From positions 1-64,000 of the forward strand of contig CAIOKE010000251.1 of the NCBI GenBank assembly GCA_903858815.1: a stretch of 64,000 nt of DNA. The letters run 5' to 3'. Origin of the DNA: an uncultured Planctomycetaceae bacterium (GTDB taxonomy: Bacteria > Planctomycetota > Planctomycetia > Planctomycetales > Planctomycetaceae). Positions 28,131-37,491 of this stretch are shown one piece after another; within the stretch, counting starts at the first letter, position 1, and each line of letters opens with the position of its first letter. Both the position numbers and the translations under genes were made by a program. Under the pieces are notes generated by a model, which was not told where the DNA came from, did no database searches, and saw only the letters and a program-made list of their open reading frames with translations.

Positions 28131-29815
28131 GATTGACCTCCTGTCGACTCACTGTCGGCCGTCGGCACGACACGACGCCTCAGCGTCGCGCCGCCCGTCA
28201 GATTCAGCACCTCCCGAAAACCACTCTGCAGCAGGATTCGCTGGGCCGCATGCGCTCGCACACCAACCCCGCAACTGACCACCGTCGGTCGCGATGAATC
28301 CAGCTCACCCAGTCGCTCCCGCAGCTCGTCCAGCGGAATCGCTGTCACCTGAGCCCGCGTGGTCAACGGAGCCTTCGCAACCTCAGCCGCCGTCCGCACA
28401 TCCACAACCTGAAAACCGCTCAGATCGGCGTCCACATCCAGCATCGCTCCCCGACCGTCCAGTTCGTTGCACGCCACAAACGCCGCCTGATGAACAGGAT
28501 CCCGAGCTGAGCCGAATGGCGGTGCATAACACAAATCCAGTCCAGCCACATCACGGACTGTGCCACCGAACGCCAGCACAGTCGCAAGCACATCTATTCG
28601 CTTATCAGCCCCGTCCGCCCCCGTGGCCTGCGCACCCAGCAGACGTCCACTGGGATACTCATACACCAGCTTCAGGGTCAGCATTACAGCACCCGGGAAA
28701 TAGCCGGCGTGCTGCCCCGCAATGACGGTGGCACTGCGACAGTTAAAACCTGCACGCCGCGCCGCACGAACACTTAATCCTGTCAGCGCTGCGGTCTGAC
28801 CAAAGACCCGCACAATCGCTGTTCCCTGCACCGGACGAAACGCAGCACTGACGCCACACACCGCGTGCTCACCAGCCAGACGACCGGCGCGATTGGCCGG
28901 CCCGGCAAGCGCGACGCGCGCTGCACCTCCAGTGGGCCCATACGGATACTCCACCGCATCACCCACGGCGTAAATGTGCGGATCCGAAGTCTGCAGAAAT
29001 TCATTGATTCGAATGCCTCCGGTCGGACCTGTCTCCAGTCCGCACGCTGTTGCCAGACCCACGTTCGGGCGGACACCAATACCAAGGATCACCAGACTGG
29101 CCGAAAGCTGAGTTCCGTCTGAAAGTGACACACCGCTGACACAACCCGACTGCTCAGTCACGGACTTTAAAGCGCGTCCGAGGTGTAATCTGACCCCCTG
29201 CTGGATCAGTTCGTCACGAATCGCCACGGACATGTCCATGTCCAGCGGTGGCAGCACCTGCGACTGCAGCTCCACCAGATGCACCACAAACCCTTTCCTG
29301 ACAAGCTGTTCGGCCATTTCCAGACCGATGAATCCGGCCCCGGCAACGACCGCTGTACGAAGCCCGTCGGCAGTGGCTTCCACCGCGGCCCGAATCCGAT
29401 CCATGTCCACCAGATTTCGCAGACTGTACACACCCGTGGCTGTAATTCCCGGTAACGGAGGAATCACCGGAGCAGCCCCGGGCGACAGAATCAGGCGATC
29501 CCACGACAACTCATATTCGGAACCATCCGCCAGACGCCGCACCCGAATCGTTCTGGCTGCGCGGTCAATGGATACCGCCTCGGACTGTTCCCGCACGTCA
29601 ATCCGAAAACGTCTGCGTAACAGCTGAGCCGACGCAACAACCAGTTTCGATCGTTCAACAATCTCACCACCGATATGGTAAGGCATTCCGCAGTTGGCAA
29701 ACGAAACATCGCCATCCCGCTCCAGCAGAATGATCTCGGCCGCCTCACTGCAGCGTCTTGCTCGCGCCGCCGCCGACGCCCCGCCAGCAACCCCGCCGAC
29801 AATCACGACTCGCAT
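28127..29815 (-). CDS. CoA-disulfide reductase-like flavoprotein fused to a rhodanese domain
   Basis: The 562-residue product is a pyridine nucleotide-disulfide oxidoreductase with an FAD-binding VVIVGGVAGGASAAARARR start and the single active-site cysteine in SFANCGMPYHIGG, as in CoA-disulfide reductases. A second dinucleotide-binding GAGFIGLEMAEQL follows. The C-terminal 100 residues form a rhodanese domain with the catalytic loop CGVGVR, as in the CoADR-rhodanese fusions that reduce persulfides or CoA disulfide using NAD(P)H. The ATG at 29815 is chosen because GGAGG lies five bases upstream and the FAD motif begins at once; the frame is open to 29884. It overlaps nnrD by four bases. Confidence 0.88.
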   Translation of the reverse strand: MRVVIVGGVAGGASAAARARRCSEAAEIILLERDGDVSFANCGMPYHIGGEIVERSKLVVASAQLLRRRFRIDVREQSEAVSIDRAARTIRVRRLADGSEYELSWDRLILSPGAAPVIPPLPGITATGVYSLRNLVDMDRIRAAVEATADGLRTAVVAGAGFIGLEMAEQLVRKGFVVHLVELQSQVLPPLDMDMSVAIRDELIQQGVRLHLGRALKSVTEQSGCVSGVSLSDGTQLSASLVILGIGVRPNVGLATACGLETGPTGGIRINEFLQTSDPHIYAVGDAVEYPYGPTGGAARVALAGPANRAGRLAGEHAVCGVSAAFRPVQGTAIVRVFGQTAALTGLSVRAARRAGFNCRSATVIAGQHAGYFPGAVMLTLKLVYEYPSGRLLGAQATGADGADKRIDVLATVLAFGGTVRDVAGLDLCYAPPFGSARDPVHQAAFVACNELDGRGAMLDVDADLSGFQVVDVRTAAEVAKAPLTTRAQVTAIPLDELRERLGELDSSRPTVVSCGVGVRAHAAQRILLQSGFREVLNLTGGATLRRRVVPTADSESTGGQS

Positions 29816-29896
29816 CATTCCCTCCGTCATTTCATCCCATCGATCTGTCAGGAACATCTCAGAACCATCCGCCAGAACACACAACCTACTCCGAAG

Positions 29897-31744
29897 TCAG
29901 GCCGCTCTGCCAGCGCTCGATATCAACTTCGGCAAAGTCGGGGCCCTCGAAAACCCTGCGTGTAGTTCGCTGTATAAGCCCCCCTTCACCAGCAGTTCGC
30001 GATGCGTGCCACGCTCAGCAATCCGGCCGTGATCCAGGACCAGCACCTGATCGGCCCTGCGAATCGTGCTTAATCGATGCGCCACCACAAATGAGGTGCG
30101 CCCCTGAGTCAGAGTTTCCAGCGCCCGCTGCAGCCGCGCCTCAGTAGCACTGTCAATGCTGCTGGTCGCCTCGTCCAGAATCAGAATCGCAGGATCCGCC
30201 AGCATCGCTCGCGCAAAACACACCAGCTGCCGCTGCCCGGCACTGAGCGCCGCACCTCCTTCACCGACCTGCGTTGCCAGACCGGCCGGCAATGCCTCCA
30301 GCAGGTCCTCAAAATCCAGTCGCTGCAGCACCCGTCGAATATCTGCGTCCGTCGACTCCGGACTGCCGAATCGAATGTTGTCCGCAACCGATCCACTGAA
30401 CAGGAAATTCTGCTGCTGAACAATTCCCATGCGACGATGCAGAGACCGCTCCTGCAAACAACAGATATCCACACCATCCACCAGCACAACTCCGGATGTG
30501 GCCCGATAGAAGCGAGCAATCAGGTTGATGATTGACGATTTCCCGCTGCCGGTGTGCCCGACCAGAGCGATCATCTGCCCCCGCTCAGCAGCAAAACTGA
30601 TATTCCGCAGAACCCGTTGCCCCGGCTCATAGCCAAAACTGACATCCCGGAATTCCACAGCCCCGCGAACCGACTGCAGCTCCACCGCATCCGACGCATC
30701 CGTCCACTCGGGCGGAGTATCCAGCAGACGATACAATCGCTCGGCGCCGGCCATCGCAGTCAACGCCTGGTTGTACTGACTGCCAAGAATCGAAATCGGA
30801 GCAAAAAACAGACTGGCCATGAAGAAGAAGCCCACGACATCACCAATGTCCGTCGTGCTGCCGGGACTCAGTACCCGATATCCACCCGCCAGCAGCAGCA
30901 CCGCCAGACACACCTGACTGTTCAGTTCCAGCAGTGGCAGGAATGCCCCCTGTGTCTTCAGAACGCGAGTATTCCAGGTGGAATGATCCGCGGCCAGGTC
31001 CTGAAACAGACGCGAATTCTCAGCCTCACGACCAAACGCCTGAGTCACTCGTATGCCCACCACGGATTCCACCAGAGTCGCTGTGACGCGACTGAAGGAC
31101 TCACGCATGTCCCGCAGCGCACTGCTTAACAGACAGTGAAATCGTCGATTGATCAGCCAGATCACCGGAGCCAGTGCCAGTACAGTCAGGAACAACAGAC
31201 TGTCGTACCACAGCATCGCTGCCGCAGCAATCAGCATCTGCACGAACTGCACCAGAGACACAAAGAACACGTCCTGCACACCAACCCGCACATCCTCAAG
31301 ATCAGAAGTCATCCGACTGACCACGCGGCCAATCCGATTGGTGTGAAACCAGCGCATCGGCATCGTCTGAATGTGACGGAACAAACGGCAACGCAGATCA
31401 CACACCACCGCCTCACCAAGCTCCAGAGCCAGCTTCTGGCGAAAATGCAGAACGACCTGGGTCGACACGGCCAGCAGAGCAAATGCAGCCGCCCCGAACG
31501 CAATGCCGCCCGCATCACCAGCCGCGATCGGCCCCCGAATCACAGCCGCCACCAGCCCGGTCAGCAAAGGCAGCTGAATTGCACGAGTCAGGACTGCCAG
31601 CAACAGCCAGAATCGCTGTCCGGACCACGCATCGGTCGACCGAAACAGACGCGCAATCAATCGCAGATCCAGCGGTCGCTGCCGCTCATCCTCACGATCA
31701 ATCTGTCGTGTCAGCGATCGACTCAGTACTCCCACCGAAGACAT
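29897..31744 (-). CDS. ABC exporter half-transporter with the consensus ATP-hydrolysis motifs
   Basis: The 615-residue MsbA-like protein has six membrane helices and a C-terminal nucleotide-binding domain: Walker A GHTGSGKS, Walker B ILILDEATSSID with the catalytic Glu, and the switch His in VAHRLSTI. Its signature motif is altered, LSAGQ rather than LSGGQ. Together with the next gene, which shows the opposite pattern, this indicates a heterodimeric exporter with one active and one degenerate site. The ATG at 31744 is chosen with GGGGA eight bases upstream; the frame also opens at TTG 31783. Substrate is unknown; lipid or drug export are both possible. Confidence 0.9.
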   Translation of the reverse strand: MSSVGVLSRSLTRQIDREDERQRPLDLRLIARLFRSTDAWSGQRFWLLLAVLTRAIQLPLLTGLVAAVIRGPIAAGDAGGIAFGAAAFALLAVSTQVVLHFRQKLALELGEAVVCDLRCRLFRHIQTMPMRWFHTNRIGRVVSRMTSDLEDVRVGVQDVFFVSLVQFVQMLIAAAAMLWYDSLLFLTVLALAPVIWLINRRFHCLLSSALRDMRESFSRVTATLVESVVGIRVTQAFGREAENSRLFQDLAADHSTWNTRVLKTQGAFLPLLELNSQVCLAVLLLAGGYRVLSPGSTTDIGDVVGFFFMASLFFAPISILGSQYNQALTAMAGAERLYRLLDTPPEWTDASDAVELQSVRGAVEFRDVSFGYEPGQRVLRNISFAAERGQMIALVGHTGSGKSSIINLIARFYRATSGVVLVDGVDICCLQERSLHRRMGIVQQQNFLFSGSVADNIRFGSPESTDADIRRVLQRLDFEDLLEALPAGLATQVGEGGAALSAGQRQLVCFARAMLADPAILILDEATSSIDSATEARLQRALETLTQGRTSFVVAHRLSTIRRADQVLVLDHGRIAERGTHRELLVKGGLYSELHAGFSRAPTLPKLISSAGRAA

Positions 31745-31804
31745 CACTCGTTTCCCCAACTCGCTGGCAAAACACCCCGCCAAATCACCGCACTTTAACC
31801 CGCC

Positions 31805-33796
31805 TTACGCTGCACGTCGCTGACGCAGCCCCGCCACCAGACCCGCTCCCGACCCACGCTGCTCAGACAACGAAATAGTCGCCGGCCCAGCAGGCTCACC
31901 CACAGAATCGGCTGCTGCATCCACTTCCGTCCCGGCTGCTGCCTCTACCGCATCCGTTGCCGCCTGCAGCTCCGCCAGACGCCGAAACCATGTGCTGCGT
32001 TCGAGGACCTGCGCCGGAGTCCCCTCAGCTGTGATCCGCCCGCTCTGCAGCACCACCACCCGATCCGCCTGACACAATGTGCTGTAACGAGTCGACACAA
32101 GAATGGTTGTTCGGCCACGCATGACGCGCTCAATCGCCGCACAGATCTCGCGTTCCGTCTCCGGATCAACCGCCGACGTCGCGTCATCCAGCAACAGCAC
32201 CGACGGCTGCATAGCGAGCGCACGGGCCAGTGCCAGACGCTGTCGCTGCCCTCCCGACAGATTCGAACCATGCTCCCCAACCAGCGAATCGTACGCCTCG
32301 GGCAACTGACTGATGAATTCATGAGCAGACGCGTTCACAGCAGCACGCTCCACATCCGCCCGGCCGGCCTCAGGAACACCAAAGGCGATGTTCTCAGCAA
32401 TCGTACTGCTGAACAGAAAACTGTCCTGAAACACCAGCCCGCAACACCCCCGAACATCACTCAGTCGCAGGCCTCGCAGTGGCTTTCCATCCATTAGAAT
32501 CTCACCCGACAGCGGATCATAGAACCGCTTGAGCAGCATCAGCAGAGTCGATTTCCCGGCACCGGTCGGTCCCGTGATCGCCAGACACTCACCAGCACGC
32601 ACCTTCAAACTGATCTGTTCCAGGACCAGCCGATCGGGCTGATAGCCGAAACTGACGTCCCGCAGCTCAATCGAGCGTCGCACTCCGGACAGTCGCTCAG
32701 CCCCCGCCACGTCCGAGATCTCCTCGGGCTCGTCGAGCACTTCAAACACTCGACCAGCACTCGCCAGACTGCTCTGCACGCTGTTGACGATCCCGGTAAT
32801 ATGCGCAACCTGCGCGGCAAACTCCTGCAGCAGGCCCGCAAAGACAAACAGGCCGGAACCCAGTGACAACTGGCCCTGAATGACCAGACGCCCCCCGTAA
32901 CCAATCAGCACCAGCATATTCAACTGAGTCAGCAGGCCCATCAATGGCTGAAATGTGGACATGCGACGAAACATTGAAAACTTCAGCTCTCGAATCTGCT
33001 CATTAGCCCGCTGAAATACGGCTGCCTGCTCTGCCGTTCTCGCAAATGCCTTCACAACCTGCATGCCCTGCAGATTCTCCACAAGCGTGCGAATCATGCC
33101 GTCGCCCAGTTCACTGGCACGCAGATACGAAGGCTGAACAGAACGCGAAAAATATACACTCCCCAGCCATAACAGCGGAGTTGTTGCAAGACAGGCCAGT
33201 GTCAGCCCCGGATGGACCTGCAGCATGTACACACAATACGCCACCAGCGTCAGCAGCACCGTCAGCATGCGAATCAACACACCATCGAGGAAACTTCGCA
33301 CATTATTCGCGTCACCGGCAGCACGATTGATGATCGAGCTGCTCTGACCCGCATCATAAAATCGAAAACTGAGCCGCTGCAGCTTCTCGTAAATGTTCGT
33401 TCGCAAACGCAGCAGCACGCGCTGAGACAATGCGGCCGATGCAATCGCCGCCGCATATTTCAGGCCGGCAGAAAGCAGCGCCGTAAACAAAACCGCCCCC
33501 GACAACACCGAAATCACATGCAGCGGTGACCACGCCGCAGGTGGCGCAATTCCCAGAGGCCATGCCGGGGCCGCTGTCCCCAATGCCCGTGACTGCAGGT
33601 AATCAATTCCCAGACCCGTCAGCCCCAGTGTTGCCAGATTCAGAAACACAAGACTGCCGTGCATGAACACCACCACGGCACATGCCCGACGGTACTCAAA
33701 CGCTAACCCCAACAGCCTGCGTAATAAGGCACCCGTCGAGTATTTCAGTTCCGTATCCTGACGCCCCATCAGTCGCGACTCTGCCCCACTGCCCAT
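31805..33796 (-). CDS. ABC exporter half-transporter with a degenerate nucleotide site
   Basis: The 663-residue protein has the same fold as its downstream neighbour: six membrane helices then a nucleotide-binding domain with Walker A GPTGAGKS and a canonical LSGGQRQR signature. The residue after Walker B is Asp instead of the catalytic Glu (LLLDDATSAVD) and the switch His is replaced by Thr (VSTRYSTL). Its own ATP site should therefore be poorly hydrolytic, as in TM287/TM288-type heterodimers. A C-terminal extension of about 50 residues ends in Arg-rich sequence. The ATG at 33796 has GAGG five bases upstream and is preferred over a TTG at 33832. Confidence 0.9.
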   Translation of the reverse strand: MGSGAESRLMGRQDTELKYSTGALLRRLLGLAFEYRRACAVVVFMHGSLVFLNLATLGLTGLGIDYLQSRALGTAAPAWPLGIAPPAAWSPLHVISVLSGAVLFTALLSAGLKYAAAIASAALSQRVLLRLRTNIYEKLQRLSFRFYDAGQSSSIINRAAGDANNVRSFLDGVLIRMLTVLLTLVAYCVYMLQVHPGLTLACLATTPLLWLGSVYFSRSVQPSYLRASELGDGMIRTLVENLQGMQVVKAFARTAEQAAVFQRANEQIRELKFSMFRRMSTFQPLMGLLTQLNMLVLIGYGGRLVIQGQLSLGSGLFVFAGLLQEFAAQVAHITGIVNSVQSSLASAGRVFEVLDEPEEISDVAGAERLSGVRRSIELRDVSFGYQPDRLVLEQISLKVRAGECLAITGPTGAGKSTLLMLLKRFYDPLSGEILMDGKPLRGLRLSDVRGCCGLVFQDSFLFSSTIAENIAFGVPEAGRADVERAAVNASAHEFISQLPEAYDSLVGEHGSNLSGGQRQRLALARALAMQPSVLLLDDATSAVDPETEREICAAIERVMRGRTTILVSTRYSTLCQADRVVVLQSGRITAEGTPAQVLERSTWFRRLAELQAATDAVEAAAGTEVDAAADSVGEPAGPATISLSEQRGSGAGLVAGLRQRRAA

Positions 33797-34219
33797 CAGC
33801 CTCAAGACCCCACACAGCCCGACGATCTCCAACCAGTTCGAAACAGACGCTGAACTGATCTGACAGCGAGCTTTCCTGTGGCCCCTTTAACCGGGCCTGC
33901 ACTGGACAGTCCAGAGGAAAAAAGTTTTCAAGTGCAGCAGCGCCCGCTGTTTCTCAAACTGCAGCCCGAACCCGGCATCGCAATCGGAAAATAACGCCGA
34001 AACCGCGTCCAATTCGGCCTGCTCTGCAAGGACAATCGCGGCCCCGCCTGCCCGCACCTGCAGCCCATGTCCACCCACACACCGACCACTGCAGCCACGC
34101 CGCAAAAAATAGCGACTGGAAAGCCCCACAGGGTATCCCGAGGCACGTCAGGGTGCACACGCCCAGGTGCATGGCACCTGAAATCGTAACGCTCGACACA
34201 GAAAGCACTTAAAAAATCA
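33797..34219. other. Gene-poor gap between ABC exporter and lpxB
   Basis: No recognised gene lies here. One minus-strand frame, 33887-34129 (80 residues from a GTG, with the plausible segment AIVLAEQAELDAVSALFSD), might be a small protein or remnant, but it lacks a ribosome site and any recognised domain, so it is not listed as a gene. The rest shows no clear terminator or repeat. Confidence 0.4.
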
Positions 34220-35386
34220 CTAAGCGGCTCGACGTACGACCTGAAGACCGTCCAGCTGCGCCAATAAAAACCGCGCGACTGACTCGCTGGCACCCGCTGC
34301 CGCCGTGCGATCCGCCAACCGCCGCATGTCGGCCGCCACCTCGCCCAATTCAACCGGATTACCAAGCCAGCCCGCCAGACGCGATACCATCCCGGCAATT
34401 GCCGGCTCCGGATCACCACTGGACACAAACTCAGGCATCACCTCGGAGTCCGCCATCAGGTTGGGCAGACTGATCCAGCGGCAGAGCATCAGAAACTGAG
34501 CAAAGAAATGACCAATCCGGGGCACTCGGTAAAGCACAATGCCCGGCTTTCTGCGAGCCAGCAACTCCAGACTGATCGATCCGCTGACCATCAGACAGCA
34601 GTCCGCCGACTCAATCACCTCAGACGCTGCTCCGGTAAAGTAGCATAGTGGCAGATCCAGCCCGCTGATCGACTGCAACTCCTGACAACGCAGCCGCTGA
34701 TCGTCACGATAACAGCCCACAGCCCACCGAACCTGCGGATAGGTCGTCGCAAGTCGCCGCACGACTTCCATCATCACGGGCCAGTTTTTTTCGATTTCAT
34801 GCCCGCGTGATCCCGGCAGCAAAGCCACCAGCGGGCCGCTGCCCGCCACCAGCTGCTGCATCACCTCCGGGTCAAGCTGCCGCTCACGCACCTGATCAAA
34901 AAAGGGATGCCCCACCCACGAACAGGCGACTCCCCGCGACTTGTACCACTCATACTCAAACGGCAGTGCACACAGCACATGATCGACCCACCGCCGAACC
35001 TTACGAATCCGCCACGGAGCCCATGCCCAAAGCTGCGGCGGCAGATAATAATACACGGGAATTCCTCGTTTTTTCGCCGCTCGAGCAATCCACCAGTTGA
35101 ACCCCGGAAAATCCACCAGCACGACGGCATCCGGAGGCGCTCGATCAAATGCCTGCTCAGCCTGACTTACCAGCTGATAAAACTGCTTCACCAGCGGAAG
35201 CACTCGCAGAAATCCCATCACTGCCAGCTTCGTCAGCTCATGCAGCAGCTGACAGCCAGACTCTCGCATGGCAGGGCCACCAAATCCCTCGACCTGCACC
35301 GCTGGACTCATACGCCGCAAATGCATGATCAGACGCGCCGCGTGCTGATCACCGCTGGGCTCTCCCGCCGAAAAGAAAATCCTCAT
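34220..35386 (-). CDS. lpxB: Lipid-A-disaccharide synthase
   Basis: LpxB condenses UDP-diacylglucosamine with lipid X to make the lipid A disaccharide at the inner face of the cytoplasmic membrane. The 388-residue product starts MRIFFSAGEPSGDQHAA and has FGGPAMRESG, the VLVDFPGFNWWIA segment, YYYLPPQLWAWAPWR and the GSRGHEIEKN donor-binding region of this GT19 family. The ATG at 35386 is chosen because GGGGA lies five bases upstream and it starts exactly at the family N-terminus, though the frame is open to 35500. It is divergent from kdsB, another lipopolysaccharide gene, supporting a diderm envelope with lipid A. Confidence 0.95.
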   Translation of the reverse strand: MRIFFSAGEPSGDQHAARLIMHLRRMSPAVQVEGFGGPAMRESGCQLLHELTKLAVMGFLRVLPLVKQFYQLVSQAEQAFDRAPPDAVVLVDFPGFNWWIARAAKKRGIPVYYYLPPQLWAWAPWRIRKVRRWVDHVLCALPFEYEWYKSRGVACSWVGHPFFDQVRERQLDPEVMQQLVAGSGPLVALLPGSRGHEIEKNWPVMMEVVRRLATTYPQVRWAVGCYRDDQRLRCQELQSISGLDLPLCYFTGAASEVIESADCCLMVSGSISLELLARRKPGIVLYRVPRIGHFFAQFLMLCRWISLPNLMADSEVMPEFVSSGDPEPAIAGMVSRLAGWLGNPVELGEVAADMRRLADRTAAAGASESVARFLLAQLDGLQVVRRAA

Positions 35387-35526
35387 CGCTTTCCCCTGCA
35401 TCCTGCAGCCGGCAGTACCGCTGACGTCCGGCACCACTCCTCTGGAAAACTCATTTTGACAGGCAGAGGGGAAAACGTCTAGACTTCCTGACCAATTCAT
35501 GTCGTCTCAACAGGACAGGATGTCCC

Positions 35527-36297
35527 ATGAAAATTGTCTGCATGATTCCGGCCCGCCTGCAGTCCACTCGGCTGCCGCGGAAACTTCTGCTCAGTTCCAC
35601 CGGACGGCCGCTGCTGCAGTACGTCTGGGAAACAGCTCGACGCTGCCCGGAATTCAGCGATGTTGTGGTAGCCACCGACAGCGAAGAAATTGCCCAGGTT
35701 GTCCGAGACTTCGGTGGCCGAGCAGAACTGACAGGACATCATCACAGCGGAACAGACCGCATCGCCGAAGTTGTGCGACGCTGCTTCCCCGACGTCGATG
35801 CCGTCGTCAACCTGCAGGGAGACGAACCTGAGCTGGATCCCGCTGTCGTCACGGCTCTCGTACGCGAACTGGAAGCCTCCGGTACCGAAATGGCCACCGT
35901 CGCCTGCCCAATCGTCTCACCAGAAATTCTGCGCGATCCATCCTGCGTCAAACTGGTGACGAATGCCCTTGGGCACGCCATGTATTTCAGCCGCTCTCAG
36001 ATTCCCTTCACACGCGATTCGGCCCCCGAACAGTTCTTTCGCGATGGTGAACCGTCCCCGTTCCTGCTGCACGTTGGACTTTATGGCTATCGTCGCGAAT
36101 TTCTGCTGCGACTGACGTCGCTGCCACCTTCTCCGCTGGAACAGATGGAGAAGCTGGAACAGCTGCGAGCCCTGCAGGCAGGAGCCCGCATCGCTGTCGC
36201 CGTCGTGAACCATGCAGCCGTCGGTATCGATACTCCAGCCGACTACGAAGCGTTCGTACATCGACAGACAAACGCAGCAATCCGTCGTGCTGCCTGA
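35527..36297 (+). CDS. kdsB: 3-deoxy-manno-octulosonate cytidylyltransferase
   Basis: KdsB activates Kdo as CMP-Kdo for transfer to lipid A. The 256-residue product has the nucleotide-binding start PARLQSTRLPRK, ATDSEEIAQVV, the HHSGTDRIAEV motif and VVNLQGDEPELD with the Mg-binding Asp, and later SRSQIPF and LHVGLYGYRREFL, all family hallmarks. AGGA lies eight bases before ATG. The gene is divergent from lpxB, with about 140 bases between starts, which probably holds both promoters. It converges with the SDR gene. Confidence 0.96.
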   Translation: MKIVCMIPARLQSTRLPRKLLLSSTGRPLLQYVWETARRCPEFSDVVVATDSEEIAQVVRDFGGRAELTGHHHSGTDRIAEVVRRCFPDVDAVVNLQGDEPELDPAVVTALVRELEASGTEMATVACPIVSPEILRDPSCVKLVTNALGHAMYFSRSQIPFTRDSAPEQFFRDGEPSPFLLHVGLYGYRREFLLRLTSLPPSPLEQMEKLEQLRALQAGARIAVAVVNHAAVGIDTPADYEAFVHRQTNAAIRRAA

Positions 36298-36328
36298 AAT
36301 CCAGCCCCACCCCATTGGTTGTGGCAAT

Positions 36329-36348
36329 CGGGCTGCTGATGCAGCCCG
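36329..36348. terminator. Hairpin between convergent kdsB and SDR genes
   Basis: CGGGCTGC and GCAGCCCG form a perfect 8-bp stem with a TGAT loop in the 68-base gap between two convergent stop codons. There is no T-run on either side, so it could be a weak or factor-assisted bidirectional terminator or a 3' stabilising structure. Confidence 0.5.
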
Positions 36349-36365
36349 CTCAACGCAGTGAAGTG

Positions 36366-37088
36366 TCAGCCGCGCCCGACATACAACTGCTCGGTCGGCA
36401 ACACAACCGCGTTCAGGAAGTTCACGCCGTGCGGCATGTTCAGCATCACCAGAGCAGCCTGCACGATGCTGTCAGTACTCATCATCGGCTCGTCGTCCGC
36501 AGCCAATCCCGATGACAGTCGTCGCTCAACAAGCACATTCCCGGGATGCAGACAGCCCACACTGATGCCCCACTGACGCCCCTCCAGAGCTGCAGCCTGA
36601 GTCAACCCCTCAACACCAAACTTCGCCGCCGTATAAGCAGCAGAGTTCAACCGCGGACGCTGGGCAGAAATTGATCCAATATTCAGGATCCGCCCACGCC
36701 CCTCAGGCTTCATCAGGCGAAACGCCTCGCGAGTGCACAAAAACGAGCCCGTCAGACACGCATCCAGCACCCGCTGCCACGCCTCTAACGACAGATCCTC
36801 CAGCGGACCCCCATCAAATGCTCCCGCATTGTTGACAAGAATGTCCGGAACTCCGAATGTGTCACAGGTTGCAGAAAACAGGGATGCCACATCTGCCTCC
36901 TCCGCGACATTCGCCACAACCGTCAAAATCCGATCCCGAGCAACGTCGCGAAGGCGATCAGCCGCCGCTCTCAGTTTCCCCTCAGATCGACCACAAATCG
37001 CGACTCGATCCCCCCGCGCAAGCAGGGCCTCTGCCAGCCCAAGACCAATCCCCGAAGCCCCACCCGTGATTACCACAACACGCGACAT
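36366..37088 (-). CDS. Short-chain dehydrogenase/reductase
   Basis: The 240-residue protein is a classical SDR: cofactor-binding TGGASGIG near the N-terminus, CGRSEGKL suggesting NADP preference, NNAGAF, catalytic Ser in IGSISA and YTAAK (Tyr and Lys of the active site). The sequence resembles generic FabG-like or sugar/alcohol dehydrogenases; the substrate cannot be told. AGAGGA lies nine bases before the ATG. It stands alone on the minus strand between kdsB and a small plus-strand gene. Confidence 0.9.
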   Translation of the reverse strand: MSRVVVITGGASGIGLGLAEALLARGDRVAICGRSEGKLRAAADRLRDVARDRILTVVANVAEEADVASLFSATCDTFGVPDILVNNAGAFDGGPLEDLSLEAWQRVLDACLTGSFLCTREAFRLMKPEGRGRILNIGSISAQRPRLNSAAYTAAKFGVEGLTQAAALEGRQWGISVGCLHPGNVLVERRLSSGLAADDEPMMSTDSIVQAALVMLNMPHGVNFLNAVVLPTEQLYVGRG

Positions 37089-37257
37089 GAGCTTTTTCCT
37101 CTCGATTGAATAAATGGGAATTCCGATTGAGGCCCCTGAGAATTCTCAGGCGATTTTTCAAAAGAAACAGGACATTCGGCCGAACAGCCTCTACGAATTG
37201 ATTGTCGAAAGCAAGCCGTTACCAATCGTCTCTCGTTCCTTCAGGATCAGTCACTTT

Positions 37258-37488
37258 ATGCCCACTGCATCAGCCACTCGCAGCACTCGCAACTCATCGT
37301 TGCGGACACTGACACCCCCACCTGTCCCCATCAGCACACAGGACAGCTACACCGCCCGGTTTTCCCGCGTCGCGATGCTTGAGTCATTGATTGAGATTCA
37401 ACGAATCCGCAATCGACGACGACTGTTTGCGGGTTTGCTGCTGATCGGCCTTGGCGCCGCCACTGTCGGGTTTGCTTTGGTCTGGTAG
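37258..37488 (+). CDS. Small single-pass membrane protein
   Basis: This 76-residue product has a Ser/Thr/Pro-rich N-terminus, a helical Arg-rich stretch (IEIQRIRNRRR) and a C-terminal hydrophobic helix, LFAGLLLIGLGAATVGFAL, ending in Trp. The positive charges before the helix suggest the N-terminus stays in the cytoplasm. The frame is open upstream to 37114, which would give 124 residues; ATG 37258 has an AGGA about 12 bases upstream, so the start is uncertain. It converges with selO with only three bases between stop codons. No family is recognised. Confidence 0.45.
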   Translation: MPTASATRSTRNSSLRTLTPPPVPISTQDSYTARFSRVAMLESLIEIQRIRNRRRLFAGLLLIGLGAATVGFALVW

Positions 37489-37491
37489 TCA

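Noticed and set aside
33887-34129. 80-codon minus-strand frame after lpxB
   Set aside because: Partly protein-like, but with a GTG start, no ribosome site and no family; kept only as a note in the gap entry.
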